A stretch of 64,000 nucleotides of DNA, taken from NCBI RefSeq assembly GCF_026168755.1, contig NZ_JAPFDR010000004.1:1-64000 (forward strand), in the 5' to 3' direction. Position 1 is the stretch's first letter, and each line of letters starts with the position of its first letter. Positions 32,614 through 42,880 of this stretch are shown in pieces. The DNA comes from Clostridium sp. GTDB taxonomy: Bacteria > Bacillota > Clostridia > Clostridiales > Clostridiaceae. The position numbers and the translations under genes were made by a program. The notes under the pieces were generated by a model. The model did not search any database. It worked only from the letters and a program-made list of their open reading frames with translations, and was not told where the DNA came from.

Positions 32614-34251
32614 TTATATACATATATCTGACATCTCTAAATCAACCTTTTGCATAATATCATTTTTAAAATTAACATCATTGTAATAATCTTCATACAT
32701 TTCTTCATCATATTCTACTTTAGGTATAATAAGAGTTATCTTTGTTCCAACTCCCTCTTCACTTTCAAGTTTAATTTCTCCATTAAACTTCTTTACTATT
32801 TCCTGTACTATATTAAGCCCTAATCCTGATCCCTCCTTATATCCATCTTTACTTGCTTTAATCCTTTCATATCTATTAAAGATATACTTTTGTTTTTCCT
32901 TTGGTATACCAATACCACTATCCTCAACTTCTACAATAACCTTCTCTTCTCTTAATCCAACAAAAACACTTATCACACCATTTTGTTTATTATATTTAAT
33001 AGAGTTTGATAGTATATTTAAAATGCTTCTTTCAATTAAATCTTTATCTGCTAAAACAAAAAACTCCTCTTCTTCAGTATCAAAAACAATCTCTATTCCT
33101 TTCATCTCAGCAAAAGATAATATTGACATTGTAGTATTCTCAACAACAGAAACTATATTTAAACATTTTAAATTAAGTTTATAATTCTGTTCTGTTAGCT
33201 TACTTGAATCAATAAAGTTATCTATTAACCTTATTAATCTATAACAATTTTGTTTAATTACAGAATTAAATTTTAAAATTTCATTTATATCATTACACTC
33301 TCTTTTCATGTCTTGCATTTGTATTGCAGAATAAATAACATTTACTGGAGTCTTAAATTCATGAGAAATATTAGCTAGCAACTCTTTTTTTATCTCATCT
33401 TCTTCATTTTTTCTTTTTAATTCAGCCAACTTTTCTTCTAGTATATTAGATTTAATCATTAAATCATTATATAAAACTTCATGTGGCTTTCTAATAACTT
33501 CTAATCCAATAATCTTAAATACATAATAATCTCCTATAAACCTTATTAAATAGGCTATTAAAGTATTAATAATATTATTTTGTTCAAAAGTAAAAATTAC
33601 AAATATAGATAATACAATTCTTGAAACAGTATATTCTATTAAATTTAAAAATATCCTGTTGGAAATTTTTTCTTTATTTCTTCTAATGATAAACACTAAT
33701 ACTATATATAATAATATAATTACTATTTCTACTATAAACTTAGTTTCATTAAACCCTAGAATTTGTAGTTTATTAAAGAAAGATAATTTGCTTCTAAAAG
33801 CTAAATATGTAGCTATTAAAGTTGCTATCATAACATTTGTAAAAAGATTTCTTATATTTCTTTTTTTATCTATATTTAAAAATGATAATATAAATACTAA
33901 TATTTCAAATATAGAAATTATGTAAAACATTCTACTAAGCTTACCATACACTAAGGTAATTTCAATGTTATTCTTTAATATAAGTATATTAGAAACTGAC
34001 AAAAATCCAACTCCTGAAAATCCTATAGATAAATACTTATACATATTATTGATATATTGGCTATTATTTAATATTAATATAAATATACTAACTGTATAAA
34101 AACAGCATGTGACTAATGACATAATTTGAATAAAAGTAATAATATTGAAGCTTTCATCAACTAAAAAACTATAACATACACACACTGCAAAAATTATTAA
34201 AATACTAACTATTTCTTTTACCTCTAAAAAAGCTTTTTTATTATCCCCCAT
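32614..34251 (-). CDS. Orphan membrane histidine kinase (MASE-like multi-TM sensor)
   Basis: N-terminal multi-TM; ISHEFKTPVNVIYSAIQ, GSGLGLNIVQEIV. Confidence 0.85.
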   Translation of the reverse strand: MGDNKKAFLEVKEIVSILIIFAVCVCYSFLVDESFNIITFIQIMSLVTCCFYTVSIFILILNNSQYINNMYKYLSIGFSGVGFLSVSNILILKNNIEITLVYGKLSRMFYIISIFEILVFILSFLNIDKKRNIRNLFTNVMIATLIATYLAFRSKLSFFNKLQILGFNETKFIVEIVIILLYIVLVFIIRRNKEKISNRIFLNLIEYTVSRIVLSIFVIFTFEQNNIINTLIAYLIRFIGDYYVFKIIGLEVIRKPHEVLYNDLMIKSNILEEKLAELKRKNEEDEIKKELLANISHEFKTPVNVIYSAIQMQDMKRECNDINEILKFNSVIKQNCYRLIRLIDNFIDSSKLTEQNYKLNLKCLNIVSVVENTTMSILSFAEMKGIEIVFDTEEEEFFVLADKDLIERSILNILSNSIKYNKQNGVISVFVGLREEKVIVEVEDSGIGIPKEKQKYIFNRYERIKASKDGYKEGSGLGLNIVQEIVKKFNGEIKLESEEGVGTKITLIIPKVEYDEEMYEDYYNDVNFKNDIMQKVDLEMSDICI

Positions 34252-34550
34252 TTTATTACTAAACCTTTCTTTTTTTAATAATATTTACAAAATAAATATA
34301 TATTTTCCCTTTATTACTATTTTATATAATTTTTTGTTATTTGGAAACATTTTATTTGTATTTTTTGAAATTTTATGAATTTAATTATCTTTTTCATTAA
34401 ACTTTTCTTTTAAATTTAAGAAAATTTTACCTGTATTGATAATATATAATTATTAGTAACTAATTTACTTAGTTGTTTCAAAATATTAAAAAAACAAAAG
34501 GCATACTTAAATAAATAAAAACAAATTTGCCTAAAAAGATAAAAATAAAA

Positions 34551-34580
34551 GAATTGGCAGCTAAATAGTTGCCGATTCTT
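34551..34580 (-). terminator. Terminator downstream of the YdjM-like gene
   Basis: GAATTGGCAGC..GTTGCCGATTC inverted repeat. Confidence 0.6.
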
Positions 34581-34616
34581 TCATTAATTACAGATTTAAT
34601 CTATTAAAAATTATAT

Positions 34617-35171
34617 TTACCAAGTAACAGTTGTCTTATTCTTTGAATTTTTACAAGGCAATTTAAACTCAAAGAATTTTAAATTCTTGCCTCTTGGTGA
34701 AAATCTATCACAAACAATATGTAAAATATATCCCATAGAAAAACCTAGTGCTAAATATATATTTCCTGTTAAATATACACTTCCACAAAACATTAATGTG
34801 CCAAGCCATTTATGAGTAAACATTCTATGTGGAGATAACTTTCCTAATACAGTTGTTATACAAAACATAACTGTCGCAGAACAATTTTTAATATTATTTT
34901 CTAAGAACTTCAATACATCACTTACACTTAATGCTATTCCCAACATATATCCTAATACTATTGCTATTATAGAAAATGTTAGTACCTTATTAAAAACTTG
35001 CCTTGCTTTAGAATTATGTGAATCAATATCAGGCATATATGATCCAATAAATCCACCAATAATTAAAGGAGCTAAATATACAGCACTATCAAAAGTTTTA
35101 GTAATTAAAAATCCAATCCCCATAGTTGCCGTTGCAGTAGTTCCTACAATCATATGTTCTTTTCCCTTCAT
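34617..35171 (-). CDS. YdjM-family membrane-bound metal-dependent hydrolase
   Basis: GGFIGSYMPDIDSHNSKAR, HRMFTHKWLGTL, ILHIVCDRFSPRG. Confidence 0.85.
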   Translation of the reverse strand: MKGKEHMIVGTTATATMGIGFLITKTFDSAVYLAPLIIGGFIGSYMPDIDSHNSKARQVFNKVLTFSIIAIVLGYMLGIALSVSDVLKFLENNIKNCSATVMFCITTVLGKLSPHRMFTHKWLGTLMFCGSVYLTGNIYLALGFSMGYILHIVCDRFSPRGKNLKFFEFKLPCKNSKNKTTVTW

Positions 35172-35249
35172 ATACTTCCATCCTCTGTAATTTTATCAAT
35201 TTATATTCTACTACATTTTTCAACAAAGTGAAAGTATGTTCTTTTTAAA

Positions 35250-35302
35250 ATTACGGGATCGATTCAATATATGGATTGACCCCGGAGGCATCCCGAATTT
35301 TG
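35250..35302 (-). repeat. Decayed member of the palindrome family (PAL-A)
   Basis: Outer stem AAAATTACGGGAT/ATCCCGAATTTT; right arm GGATTGACCCCGGAGGC kept, matching left arm lost. Confidence 0.65.
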
Positions 35303-35306
35303 TTGT

Positions 35307-36710
35307 TTATTGACAGACCTTACCTGGATTTAATATATTCTTAGGATCAAAGGCAAGTTTTATTCCTTTCATAATTTCTATAGACTCTTTTGGTAATGAC
35401 TCATTTAAAAATGGCTTTTTAGCAAATCCAATACCATGTTCCCCTGAAACTTGACCATTTAACTCTCTTGATTTCTTATATAATATCTCCATAACATTAT
35501 TAAGTTTATTATTCCATTCTTCTGAATTTAAGTCATCTCTTAATATATAAATATGAAGATTTCCATCTCCTGCATGTCCAAAACTCTTTATTCTTATATC
35601 TTGAGATTCTTCAACCTCATGTGTAAATTTAACAAATTCAGCAACCTTATTTCTAGGTACAACAACATCTACTTCATCCATTTCAGTAGTTAATGCTTTT
35701 ATAGCCTCTAAAAATGCTCCTCTAGCACTCCAAATAGCTTCTTGTCTTTCTTCTGTATCTGAAATAAATACATCTAAAGCTCCAGATTCTAAACAAATAT
35801 TAGCTACTCCTTCATATGCTCTTTCTATTTCTTCTTTAGAATTTCCATCAAAGGTTAATAATAAGTATGCATCTGATGAATTATCAGGAAATGGTTTCTT
35901 TAAAAATTCTTCAGCTGCAACTATAGCTGCTCTTTGCATAAATTCTATTGCAGTTGGAATAGATTTTGATTTAATTATTTTTGGTACAGTTTCAATTGCA
36001 TTATCTAAAGTATCAAAAGGAATTAAAAGACTAATTGCTTTTTTAGGTAATGGTAATAATCTTAATACAGCTTTTGTAACAATTCCTAAAGTTCCTTCAG
36101 AACCTACCATCAAATCCTTTAATGCATATCCTGAACTATTTTTTACCACTTTTCCACCAACATTAATAATTTCCCCATTAGGTAGTACAACCTCCAGGCC
36201 TCTTACATAATCTCTAGTAACTCCATATTTTACTGCTCTCATTCCTCCTGCATTAGTACTAATATTTCCACCTATAGTTGCAGTTTTTTCTCCAGGGTCT
36301 GGTGGATAAAATAAATCAAATTCTTCTACATACTTTCCTATTTCCATAAGAAGCACACCTGGCTCAACAGTTAATGTTAAGTTTTCTTCATCTAACTCTA
36401 AAATCTTATTCATCTTACTTAAATCTATAACAATTCCAGCTTTAATAGGAACTGCTGCTCCTACAAGCCCTGTGCCTGAACCTCTTGGAGTTACTGGAAT
36501 ATTATTGTTATAAGCATACTTCATTACCTTTGAAACCTCTTCAACATTTAAAACTTGTACTACCACATTAGGCATAACTCTAACAGAACCAAGCTCATCT
36601 CTACTATAATCTTCACTTATATTTTCACCATATAAAACTCTATCATTATCACTAATTAAATCTAATATATTTTTATAATCTTCTACAGAAAATTCCTTAT
36701 ATTCCATCAT
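35307..36710 (-). CDS. FAD-binding lactate/glycolate oxidase subunit (LctD/GlcD type)
   Basis: [43 protein letters not shown]. Confidence 0.9.
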   Translation of the reverse strand: MMEYKEFSVEDYKNILDLISDNDRVLYGENISEDYSRDELGSVRVMPNVVVQVLNVEEVSKVMKYAYNNNIPVTPRGSGTGLVGAAVPIKAGIVIDLSKMNKILELDEENLTLTVEPGVLLMEIGKYVEEFDLFYPPDPGEKTATIGGNISTNAGGMRAVKYGVTRDYVRGLEVVLPNGEIINVGGKVVKNSSGYALKDLMVGSEGTLGIVTKAVLRLLPLPKKAISLLIPFDTLDNAIETVPKIIKSKSIPTAIEFMQRAAIVAAEEFLKKPFPDNSSDAYLLLTFDGNSKEEIERAYEGVANICLESGALDVFISDTEERQEAIWSARGAFLEAIKALTTEMDEVDVVVPRNKVAEFVKFTHEVEESQDIRIKSFGHAGDGNLHIYILRDDLNSEEWNNKLNNVMEILYKKSRELNGQVSGEHGIGFAKKPFLNESLPKESIEIMKGIKLAFDPKNILNPGKVCQ

Positions 36711-36755
36711 AAATTCCCCCCTTTTATACTTGCCTTAGAATCAACTAAAATTAAA

Positions 36756-37976
36756 CTAAACTCCTTCTATAGCCAATTCCTTTATTACACCACAGCCATT
36801 ATTTTTAAGCTTTTCAATTAACATTGGTACAACTTCATAAATATCACCAACAATTCCATAATGAGCAACCTTAAAAATTGGTGCTTTCTCATCAGTATTA
36901 ATAGCAAATATATAATCAGAATTATTCATTCCTGCAGTAAACTGAACTGCACCAGATACTCCACAAGTAATAATAAGCTTTGGTCTAACAGTTCTACCAC
37001 TTAACCCAACTTGCCTTTTTGCATCAGCCCATCCAGCTTCAATTAATGGTCTTGTACAAGCAACTTGACCTCCTAAAAGCTCACTTAATTCCTTTATCAT
37101 TTCTAAATCCTTTTCACTCTTTACGCCTCTTCCTGCAACAACTAAAACATCAGCTTCACTTATTTCTTTTTCTTTAGATTTTTTAGAGACTTCTAATACA
37201 TTAATATTAGATTTTAATTTTTCCTTTTTTATAGATAACTTAACTATTTCGCTTACTTCATCTTCACTTCTTTCTGGTGCTGACATAACTTTATATCTAA
37301 CAGTGGCAAGTTGTGGTCTAGAGTTAGGAGTAACAATTTGAGCCATAATATTTCCACCAAAAGCTGGTCTTATTTGAACTAAATCTGTATTTTCCTTTAT
37401 GTCTAAAATAGTACAATCTGCTGTAAGTCCAGTTCTAAATCTAGCTGCAACTCTTGGTGCTAATGATCTACCAACAGTTGTAGCTCCAACTAATAATACA
37501 GCTGGCTTAACATTATTTATAAAGTCCTCAATTACTGAAGTATAAGGCTCAATTCTAAAATACTTTAATTCCTTATCTTCATATAAAAATACTTTATCAA
37601 CTCCATAATGTAAAAGCTCATGAACATTATTTTCAATATTATCTCCCATGGCTATACAGTAAACTTCTTGATTAATCTTATCTGCCAGCTCCCTTGCCTT
37701 TCCTATAAGTTCAAGTGTTACAGGATGAATCTCTCCATCAACGTGATCCACATAAACAGCAATTCCACTCCAAAGACTTTTATCTATCTCTACCTTTTCA
37801 TCTTCAATAAATACAACTGCACCTTTTGGCCCTTTTCTAACACATAATTTACACATTTTGCATCCACTATTTATATCTAATTTATCATCTTTAATTTCAA
37901 GTGCGCCAAAAGGACATATCTTAACTAATTCTTCTTTATTACCAACTTTATCTTGATTAATTACTAACCTTCCCAT
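36756..37976 (-). CDS. etfA: Electron transfer flavoprotein alpha subunit with N-terminal ferredoxin-like domain (LctC type)
   Basis: N-terminal CPFGAL...CKMCKLCVRKG, C-terminal EtfA FAD motif GLSGRTVRPKLIITCGVSGAVQFTAGM. Confidence 0.9.
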   Translation of the reverse strand: MGRLVINQDKVGNKEELVKICPFGALEIKDDKLDINSGCKMCKLCVRKGPKGAVVFIEDEKVEIDKSLWSGIAVYVDHVDGEIHPVTLELIGKARELADKINQEVYCIAMGDNIENNVHELLHYGVDKVFLYEDKELKYFRIEPYTSVIEDFINNVKPAVLLVGATTVGRSLAPRVAARFRTGLTADCTILDIKENTDLVQIRPAFGGNIMAQIVTPNSRPQLATVRYKVMSAPERSEDEVSEIVKLSIKKEKLKSNINVLEVSKKSKEKEISEADVLVVAGRGVKSEKDLEMIKELSELLGGQVACTRPLIEAGWADAKRQVGLSGRTVRPKLIITCGVSGAVQFTAGMNNSDYIFAINTDEKAPIFKVAHYGIVGDIYEVVPMLIEKLKNNGCGVIKELAIEGV

Positions 37977-37989
37977 AAACTATACCCCC

Positions 37990-38778
37990 TTAAATAAACT
38001 TTAATTCCTTCAATGTATCTTCAAATTTTGTAACTAATTCTTCACTGCTACCTTTCCACATTTCCCTTTTATCATTAACCTTAGGAGGAAAAATTCTTTC
38101 AACTTGAGTTGGAGAACCATTTAATCCGTAATTGTTTTCATTTCGATCTTTAAAATCACATAAACTCTTAACATCTATTTCTCTATCTTTAGTTAATATT
38201 TTCTTTTTATAAGAAGGTAATCTTGGCTCGAAAATTCCTTTTTCCACAGTAATTAAAGCAGGTAACTTAACATCTACTACCTCTAATGTATTTGGCATAT
38301 CCATTTCAACTACTATGGATTCATCTTTTACTTCTATAATTTTTCTAACATTTGCAACATGAGGAATATTTAAATACTCTGCCATTTCTGGACCAACTTG
38401 AGCAGTGTCACCATCAGTAGTTTGCTTTCCACAAATTATTAAATCAAAACTTCCCATACTTTTAACACCTTGAGATAAGGTATAAGAAGTTGCTAAAACA
38501 TCTGCTCCTGCAAATTTTCTATCAGATAATAATACACCATGGTCAACTCCCATTGAATAAGCTTCCTTAATAATTTCCTTAGCTTGTGGTGGTCCCATTG
38601 TTAAAACATTTATTTTACCACCTTTATTTTCTGAAATTTTAAAAGCTGTTTCTAATGCATATAAATCATATGGATTCATTTTAGAATCAACACCATCTCT
38701 TTTTAAAACTCCAGTAACTGGATCAACTTCCACTTTAGATGTTCCTGGAACTTGCTTAATACAAACTAAAATATTCAT
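37990..38778 (-). CDS. etfB: Electron transfer flavoprotein beta subunit
   Basis: MNILVCIKQVPGTSKVEVDP. Confidence 0.93.
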   Translation of the reverse strand: MNILVCIKQVPGTSKVEVDPVTGVLKRDGVDSKMNPYDLYALETAFKISENKGGKINVLTMGPPQAKEIIKEAYSMGVDHGVLLSDRKFAGADVLATSYTLSQGVKSMGSFDLIICGKQTTDGDTAQVGPEMAEYLNIPHVANVRKIIEVKDESIVVEMDMPNTLEVVDVKLPALITVEKGIFEPRLPSYKKKILTKDREIDVKSLCDFKDRNENNYGLNGSPTQVERIFPPKVNDKREMWKGSSEELVTKFEDTLKELKFI

Positions 38779-38866
38779 AAACTCTCATCTCCTGATATAC
38801 ATTAATTAAACTTATATTATATTTTTAAAATTATATTGCTAGCTTATTTATTAATAGATTACTTTT

Positions 38867-38887
38867 AAAATTGGTACTACCAATTTT
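38867..38887. promoter_or_regulatory. GntR/FadR-type operator upstream of etfB
   Basis: AAAATTGGT-ACT-ACCAATTTT perfect 9-bp palindrome. Confidence 0.8.
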
Positions 38888-38957
38888 AACTCTATAAAAC
38901 CCTATATATAATTCTTTATTTATATTTCTACTAATTTTTATATAAATAAACTAGTAT

Positions 38958-39668
38958 CTAAAAAAATTTAGATACAATATTAAGACATATAGGTGCAATT
39001 ACAACTGTTATAAGTCCTGCAATTCCAATGGATAATGAACTCATAGCACCTTCTGTTTCTCCCATTTCTAAAGCCTTTGAAGTTCCTACAGCATGAGATG
39101 CAGTTCCTATACCAATTCCCCTTGCTACTGGATCAGTTATTCTAAAAACTTTACAAACTATAGGTGCAATAATTGCTCCTGTTATCCCTGTAATAACAAC
39201 TGCTAATACAGTTACTCCAGTTATTCCTCCAAGGGTGTTTGAAATTTCTATACCTATAGGAGTAGTTACTGATTTAGGTAATAAAGAAATAATTAATTCA
39301 TTATTTAAATTAAATAATCTAGCTAGTGCCATTATAGATAAAACACTTACTAAGCACCCTATTGTTATACCAATAATTATAGGTATAAAGTTTTTCTTAA
39401 GTAATGATAATTGTTTATAAAGTGGTACTGCTAATATTACTGTTGCTGGTCCTAAAAACATATTTATAAATTGACCACCTTGATTATATGTTTCAAAGTC
39501 AATATTAAATACTTTTAAAAATACTATTACTAAAATTATCCCTATCAAAAGAGGATTAAATATTGGTAACTTTGTTTTTTTATAAAGAATTTGTCCAATT
39601 TCATATGCAACTAATGATATGAAAATTCCAAAAAACATATTAGAAGTGAAAATATCCATATTATTCAC
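38958..39668 (-). CDS. lrgB: LrgB family protein (putative lactate/pyruvate transport component)
   Basis: SLLPKSVTTPIGIEISNTLGGI, GIGTASHAVGTSKALEMGE. Confidence 0.9.
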   Translation of the reverse strand: MNNMDIFTSNMFFGIFISLVAYEIGQILYKKTKLPIFNPLLIGIILVIVFLKVFNIDFETYNQGGQFINMFLGPATVILAVPLYKQLSLLKKNFIPIIIGITIGCLVSVLSIMALARLFNLNNELIISLLPKSVTTPIGIEISNTLGGITGVTVLAVVITGITGAIIAPIVCKVFRITDPVARGIGIGTASHAVGTSKALEMGETEGAMSSLSIGIAGLITVVIAPICLNIVSKFF

Positions 39669-40068
39669 CCCTTTCTAAAGAAACTGTAGATTCTTTATTT
39701 TTAATCTTTTTAACTGCTGAAGACTTTATTTTTCTAGATACTAATTGAACTGTTAATCCTGTACATGACATTACAATGAAAGTAGTTATAACAACTATAA
39801 ATAGTATTTGTGCAACATAATTACTTATTATTCCAAAGTAATTCATTAAACCAACACCTGCTGGAATAAATAGAAATGCTAAATTACCTAATATAGACTT
39901 TGCAGCATCCTCTATTTTTTCTAGTTTAATAATACCTGTAACTAAGAAAAGGAAAAGAAATATCATTCCCATAATATTACCAGGTATAGGTAATGATAAA
40001 CTTTTCGCTGCAACTTCCCCTAAGAAATAAACAAATAAAATTAAAATCCATTGTTTAAGTATATTCAT
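39661..40068 (-). CDS. lrgA: LrgA/CidA family holin-like membrane protein
   Basis: LPIPGNIMGMIFLF, FIPAGVGLMNYFGII. Confidence 0.9.
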   Translation of the reverse strand: MNILKQWILILFVYFLGEVAAKSLSLPIPGNIMGMIFLFLFLVTGIIKLEKIEDAAKSILGNLAFLFIPAGVGLMNYFGIISNYVAQILFIVVITTFIVMSCTGLTVQLVSRKIKSSAVKKIKNKESTVSLERGE

Positions 40069-40088
40069 TGACTCCCCCTTCTTCCTAA

Positions 40089-40105
40089 AATTGGTATTAC
40101 CAATT
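40089..40105. promoter_or_regulatory. GntR/FadR-type operator upstream of lrgA
   Basis: AATTGGT-ATT-ACCAATT, same palindrome as 38867-38887. Confidence 0.8.
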
Positions 40106-40439
40106 ATCTATATTATAAATCTCTCTTTTTTAATTGTAAATAATTGTTATTAAATTAACGTAAATGTTTTCTTTTTTAAAAGAAGTTCTATAAATATAGT
40201 TATGATATATTATATAGCTACTATATTCATGTTAATTAGATGCATTCTATATCTTTAATAAAGGATTGTAAGATTAGAAGAGTAGTTTATATATAAATAG
40301 TAAAATTGTTTTATTTTTACTATTTTAGGTATATAATAAATATAATGATTTATAAACAATTATATTAAATTATTCACACCAAAAGGTGAGATATATTTTG
40401 CAAATAATTAATCTATTATTCAATAAGAAGGAGGTTCTC

Positions 40440-40850
40440 ATGACAATATTTATTTTACTTTGTAACATTATTATTCCAGTAATTATGATTTATATAGGAG
40501 TATTGTATAATAAGCATTCCAATAAAAGAATAAATAAAATATTAGATTTGTTTATACCAATTACTATGCTTGGTAGTGGATTAGGTAGTAAGGATAATAG
40601 TGATATTTTTAAAGATAAAAACTCATTAGAATCTTCTAATAAAAAGTGTAGTTTAATTTGGTTGGTATCGGGATTAGTTACATTTATTATAACTGCTACT
40701 GTATTAATAATAAATAAATCAAATATTTTAAATGCTACAACTTTTTTAGATACTAGTAATGTTAGTGTCATTATGTTAGAAATTGAGTTTGCAATAGTAG
40801 TTATGATTTTTATAAGTGTGGAATTTGTTTTTAAGAAGTCTTTTCATTAA
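40440..40850 (+). CDS. Small membrane protein of unknown function
   Basis: RBS AAGGAGGTTCTC before ATG at 40440 (MTIFILLCNII); three predicted TM stretches. Confidence 0.65.
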   Translation: MTIFILLCNIIIPVIMIYIGVLYNKHSNKRINKILDLFIPITMLGSGLGSKDNSDIFKDKNSLESSNKKCSLIWLVSGLVTFIITATVLIINKSNILNATTFLDTSNVSVIMLEIEFAIVVMIFISVEFVFKKSFH

Positions 40851-40865
40851 AAGGAACGGATAATA

Positions 40866-41216
40866 TTGTTCATCACGTGGAGCAGAAAAATTGATGAACC
40901 GCAATGCCATCTTAAAAGTTAATGATTTGTCATATATATGTAGCAGAAATGATTAACTATAAGGTACAAGGCTATAAGTAGTTACGTGAAAAAAGAAAAA
41001 ATGAAATATTAATTTGGAAGTAACATTGAAATTGAACCGTAAAATTTAATAATTGATGCAGTAAAGTTGGCGTAAAAAAGTTTTTACTGTTTGAGCTAAC
41101 AGCGAGTTTAAAAACTTTAGCAAACTTTACGGAATCAATTATATAAATTCTAGGTGAAAATTTCGCAGTTACTGGAAAATAAATATTTCATTTTTTCGCT
41201 TGCACGTAACGAACAA
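40866..41216 (-). repeat. Copy 2 of the TIR-bounded structured element
   Basis: Minus orientation TTGTTCGTTACGTGCAAGCG ... CTGCTCCACGTGATGAACAA; perfect 16-bp helix 40995-41010/41182-41197 identical to copy 1. Confidence 0.85.
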
Positions 41217-41217
41217 T

Positions 41218-41913
41218 TTAGTTATTTTGATAGGCTTTTTTTATTATTTCAAAATGCTTTTTCATTGAATATATAGCCTTTTCTTCATCTCTTTCTTGCA
41301 AAGATAATACTATTTCCTTATGAGTACTTAAAAGAACTTCTCTATTATTATTTTCACAAAGAATAACCTTTCTAGCCTCCCTAATAAACTTGTCCATAAG
41401 TTGAGATATAACTTCAAGCATATTAATAATTAAGGGATTATCAGAAGATTTAACAATTATATTATGAAACCTAATATCTAATAATAAACTTTGCTCTTCA
41501 TCATTTGTTTTATACATATTCTCAATTATACCATTTAACAATTTAATATCATCATCAGATATTCTCTTACTTGCTACCCTACAACACTCTATTTCAAGAG
41601 TTTCTCTCAGTTCATGAATGTCTTCTGTTGAATATTCTTGTAACATAAACATTATAGATAAAGGCTCGAAAAGTGAATTTCCAAAACTATTAGCTATGTA
41701 ATTTCCAGATCCCCTCTTGCTTTCAATTAATCCCATAATTTCTAGTACTCTAATTGCTTCTCTTATAGATGTTCTAGATACTTCTAGTTTTTCTGCCATT
41801 TCTCTCTCTGATGGCAATCTATCTCCATTTTTTAATTGACCACTTAATATTTTTTCTTTAATATCTTTTATTACTTTTGTATAAACCTTTGTATCTTTAA
41901 TTTTTTCACTCAT
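41218..41913 (-). CDS. FadR/PdhR/LldR-subfamily GntR regulator
   Basis: GDRLPSEREMAEKLEVSRTSIREAIRVLEIMGLIE plus FCD domain; start MSEKIKDTKVY after GAGGG. Confidence 0.92.
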   Translation of the reverse strand: MSEKIKDTKVYTKVIKDIKEKILSGQLKNGDRLPSEREMAEKLEVSRTSIREAIRVLEIMGLIESKRGSGNYIANSFGNSLFEPLSIMFMLQEYSTEDIHELRETLEIECCRVASKRISDDDIKLLNGIIENMYKTNDEEQSLLLDIRFHNIIVKSSDNPLIINMLEVISQLMDKFIREARKVILCENNNREVLLSTHKEIVLSLQERDEEKAIYSMKKHFEIIKKAYQNN

Positions 41914-42099
41914 CTTACCCTCTATAACTAAATTTAATATATTATCAAAGTTTCTATTATTATTTTTCTCTATTATTGATAATAATAACAAATTTTACAT
42001 AAGATTTCTATATTCCTTTTATTAACGAATTATAAATATTAAATACTTCTTCTTTACAAATGACATAAAAAGGTCAGCTTAACAGCTGACCTAATAATA

Positions 42100-42477
42100 T
42101 TAATTATGATGATGTGAACATCCATCATGATTACATGTATGATTACTATCAAACTCTTTAAGTTCACCATTTTTTAATGAGTTAATATTATCTTCTATAG
42201 TTCCTTCAATAGCTTGATAAACCTTTATTCCCATAGAGTTTAATTTAACTATAGCACCTTTGCCAATACCACCAACTACAACAGCATCAACTATCTCTCC
42301 TGATAAGGCCTTAATAGGTTGACACTTTCCATGTTCATGTCCTAAATCTCCATTTCCTATTGCCTTAACCTCATTAGATTCTAAATCACAAATGACAAAC
42401 GCTGGAGCACTACCAAAATGATTATAAGGCATACTACTCATACCTTCATTTGATTTAACTGGGAAACATACTTTCAT
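42100..42477 (-). CDS. NifB/NifX-type (dinitrogenase FeMo cofactor-like) family protein
   Basis: MKVCFPVKSNEGMSSMPYNHFGSAPAFVI; His/Cys-rich C-terminus HTCNHDGCSHHHN. Confidence 0.85.
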   Translation of the reverse strand: MKVCFPVKSNEGMSSMPYNHFGSAPAFVICDLESNEVKAIGNGDLGHEHGKCQPIKALSGEIVDAVVVGGIGKGAIVKLNSMGIKVYQAIEGTIEDNINSLKNGELKEFDSNHTCNHDGCSHHHN

Positions 42478-42863
42478 TATAATTCCTCCTTAAATTTTCT
42501 CTTACAACAACATTTATTTGATTTACAGCTAAGCTTACACTTAGTTATATTTAAATCACTAATTTTAATATTACATTGCTTACTTATTAAATCTATATCT
42601 TTATGAATGAGAAGGTCCATAAATTTTTTAGCGTTTTCTAAAACGGCCTTATTTAATTCATACATAACGTAATATCCATCTTTATATGCCATTACAAGAT
42701 TTGCTTCCTTAAGAGTTTTTATATGTTGTGACACTGCTGCTTCAGAAATCTCTAAATGCTTAGCAATTCCCTTTGCACATACATTTTTACTAGATAATAA
42801 AATTAATATTTTTAACCTTGTTTCATCACCTATTGCTTTAAAAACTTTAACTTTTTCATTCAT
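42477..42863 (-). CDS. ArsR family metalloregulator-like protein with Cys-rich tail
   Basis: wHTH KHLEISEAAVSQHIKTLKEANLV; tail CKLSCKSNKCCCKRK. Confidence 0.88.
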   Translation of the reverse strand: MNEKVKVFKAIGDETRLKILILLSSKNVCAKGIAKHLEISEAAVSQHIKTLKEANLVMAYKDGYYVMYELNKAVLENAKKFMDLLIHKDIDLISKQCNIKISDLNITKCKLSCKSNKCCCKRKFKEEL

Positions 42864-42880
42864 AAGTATACCTCAATCTA

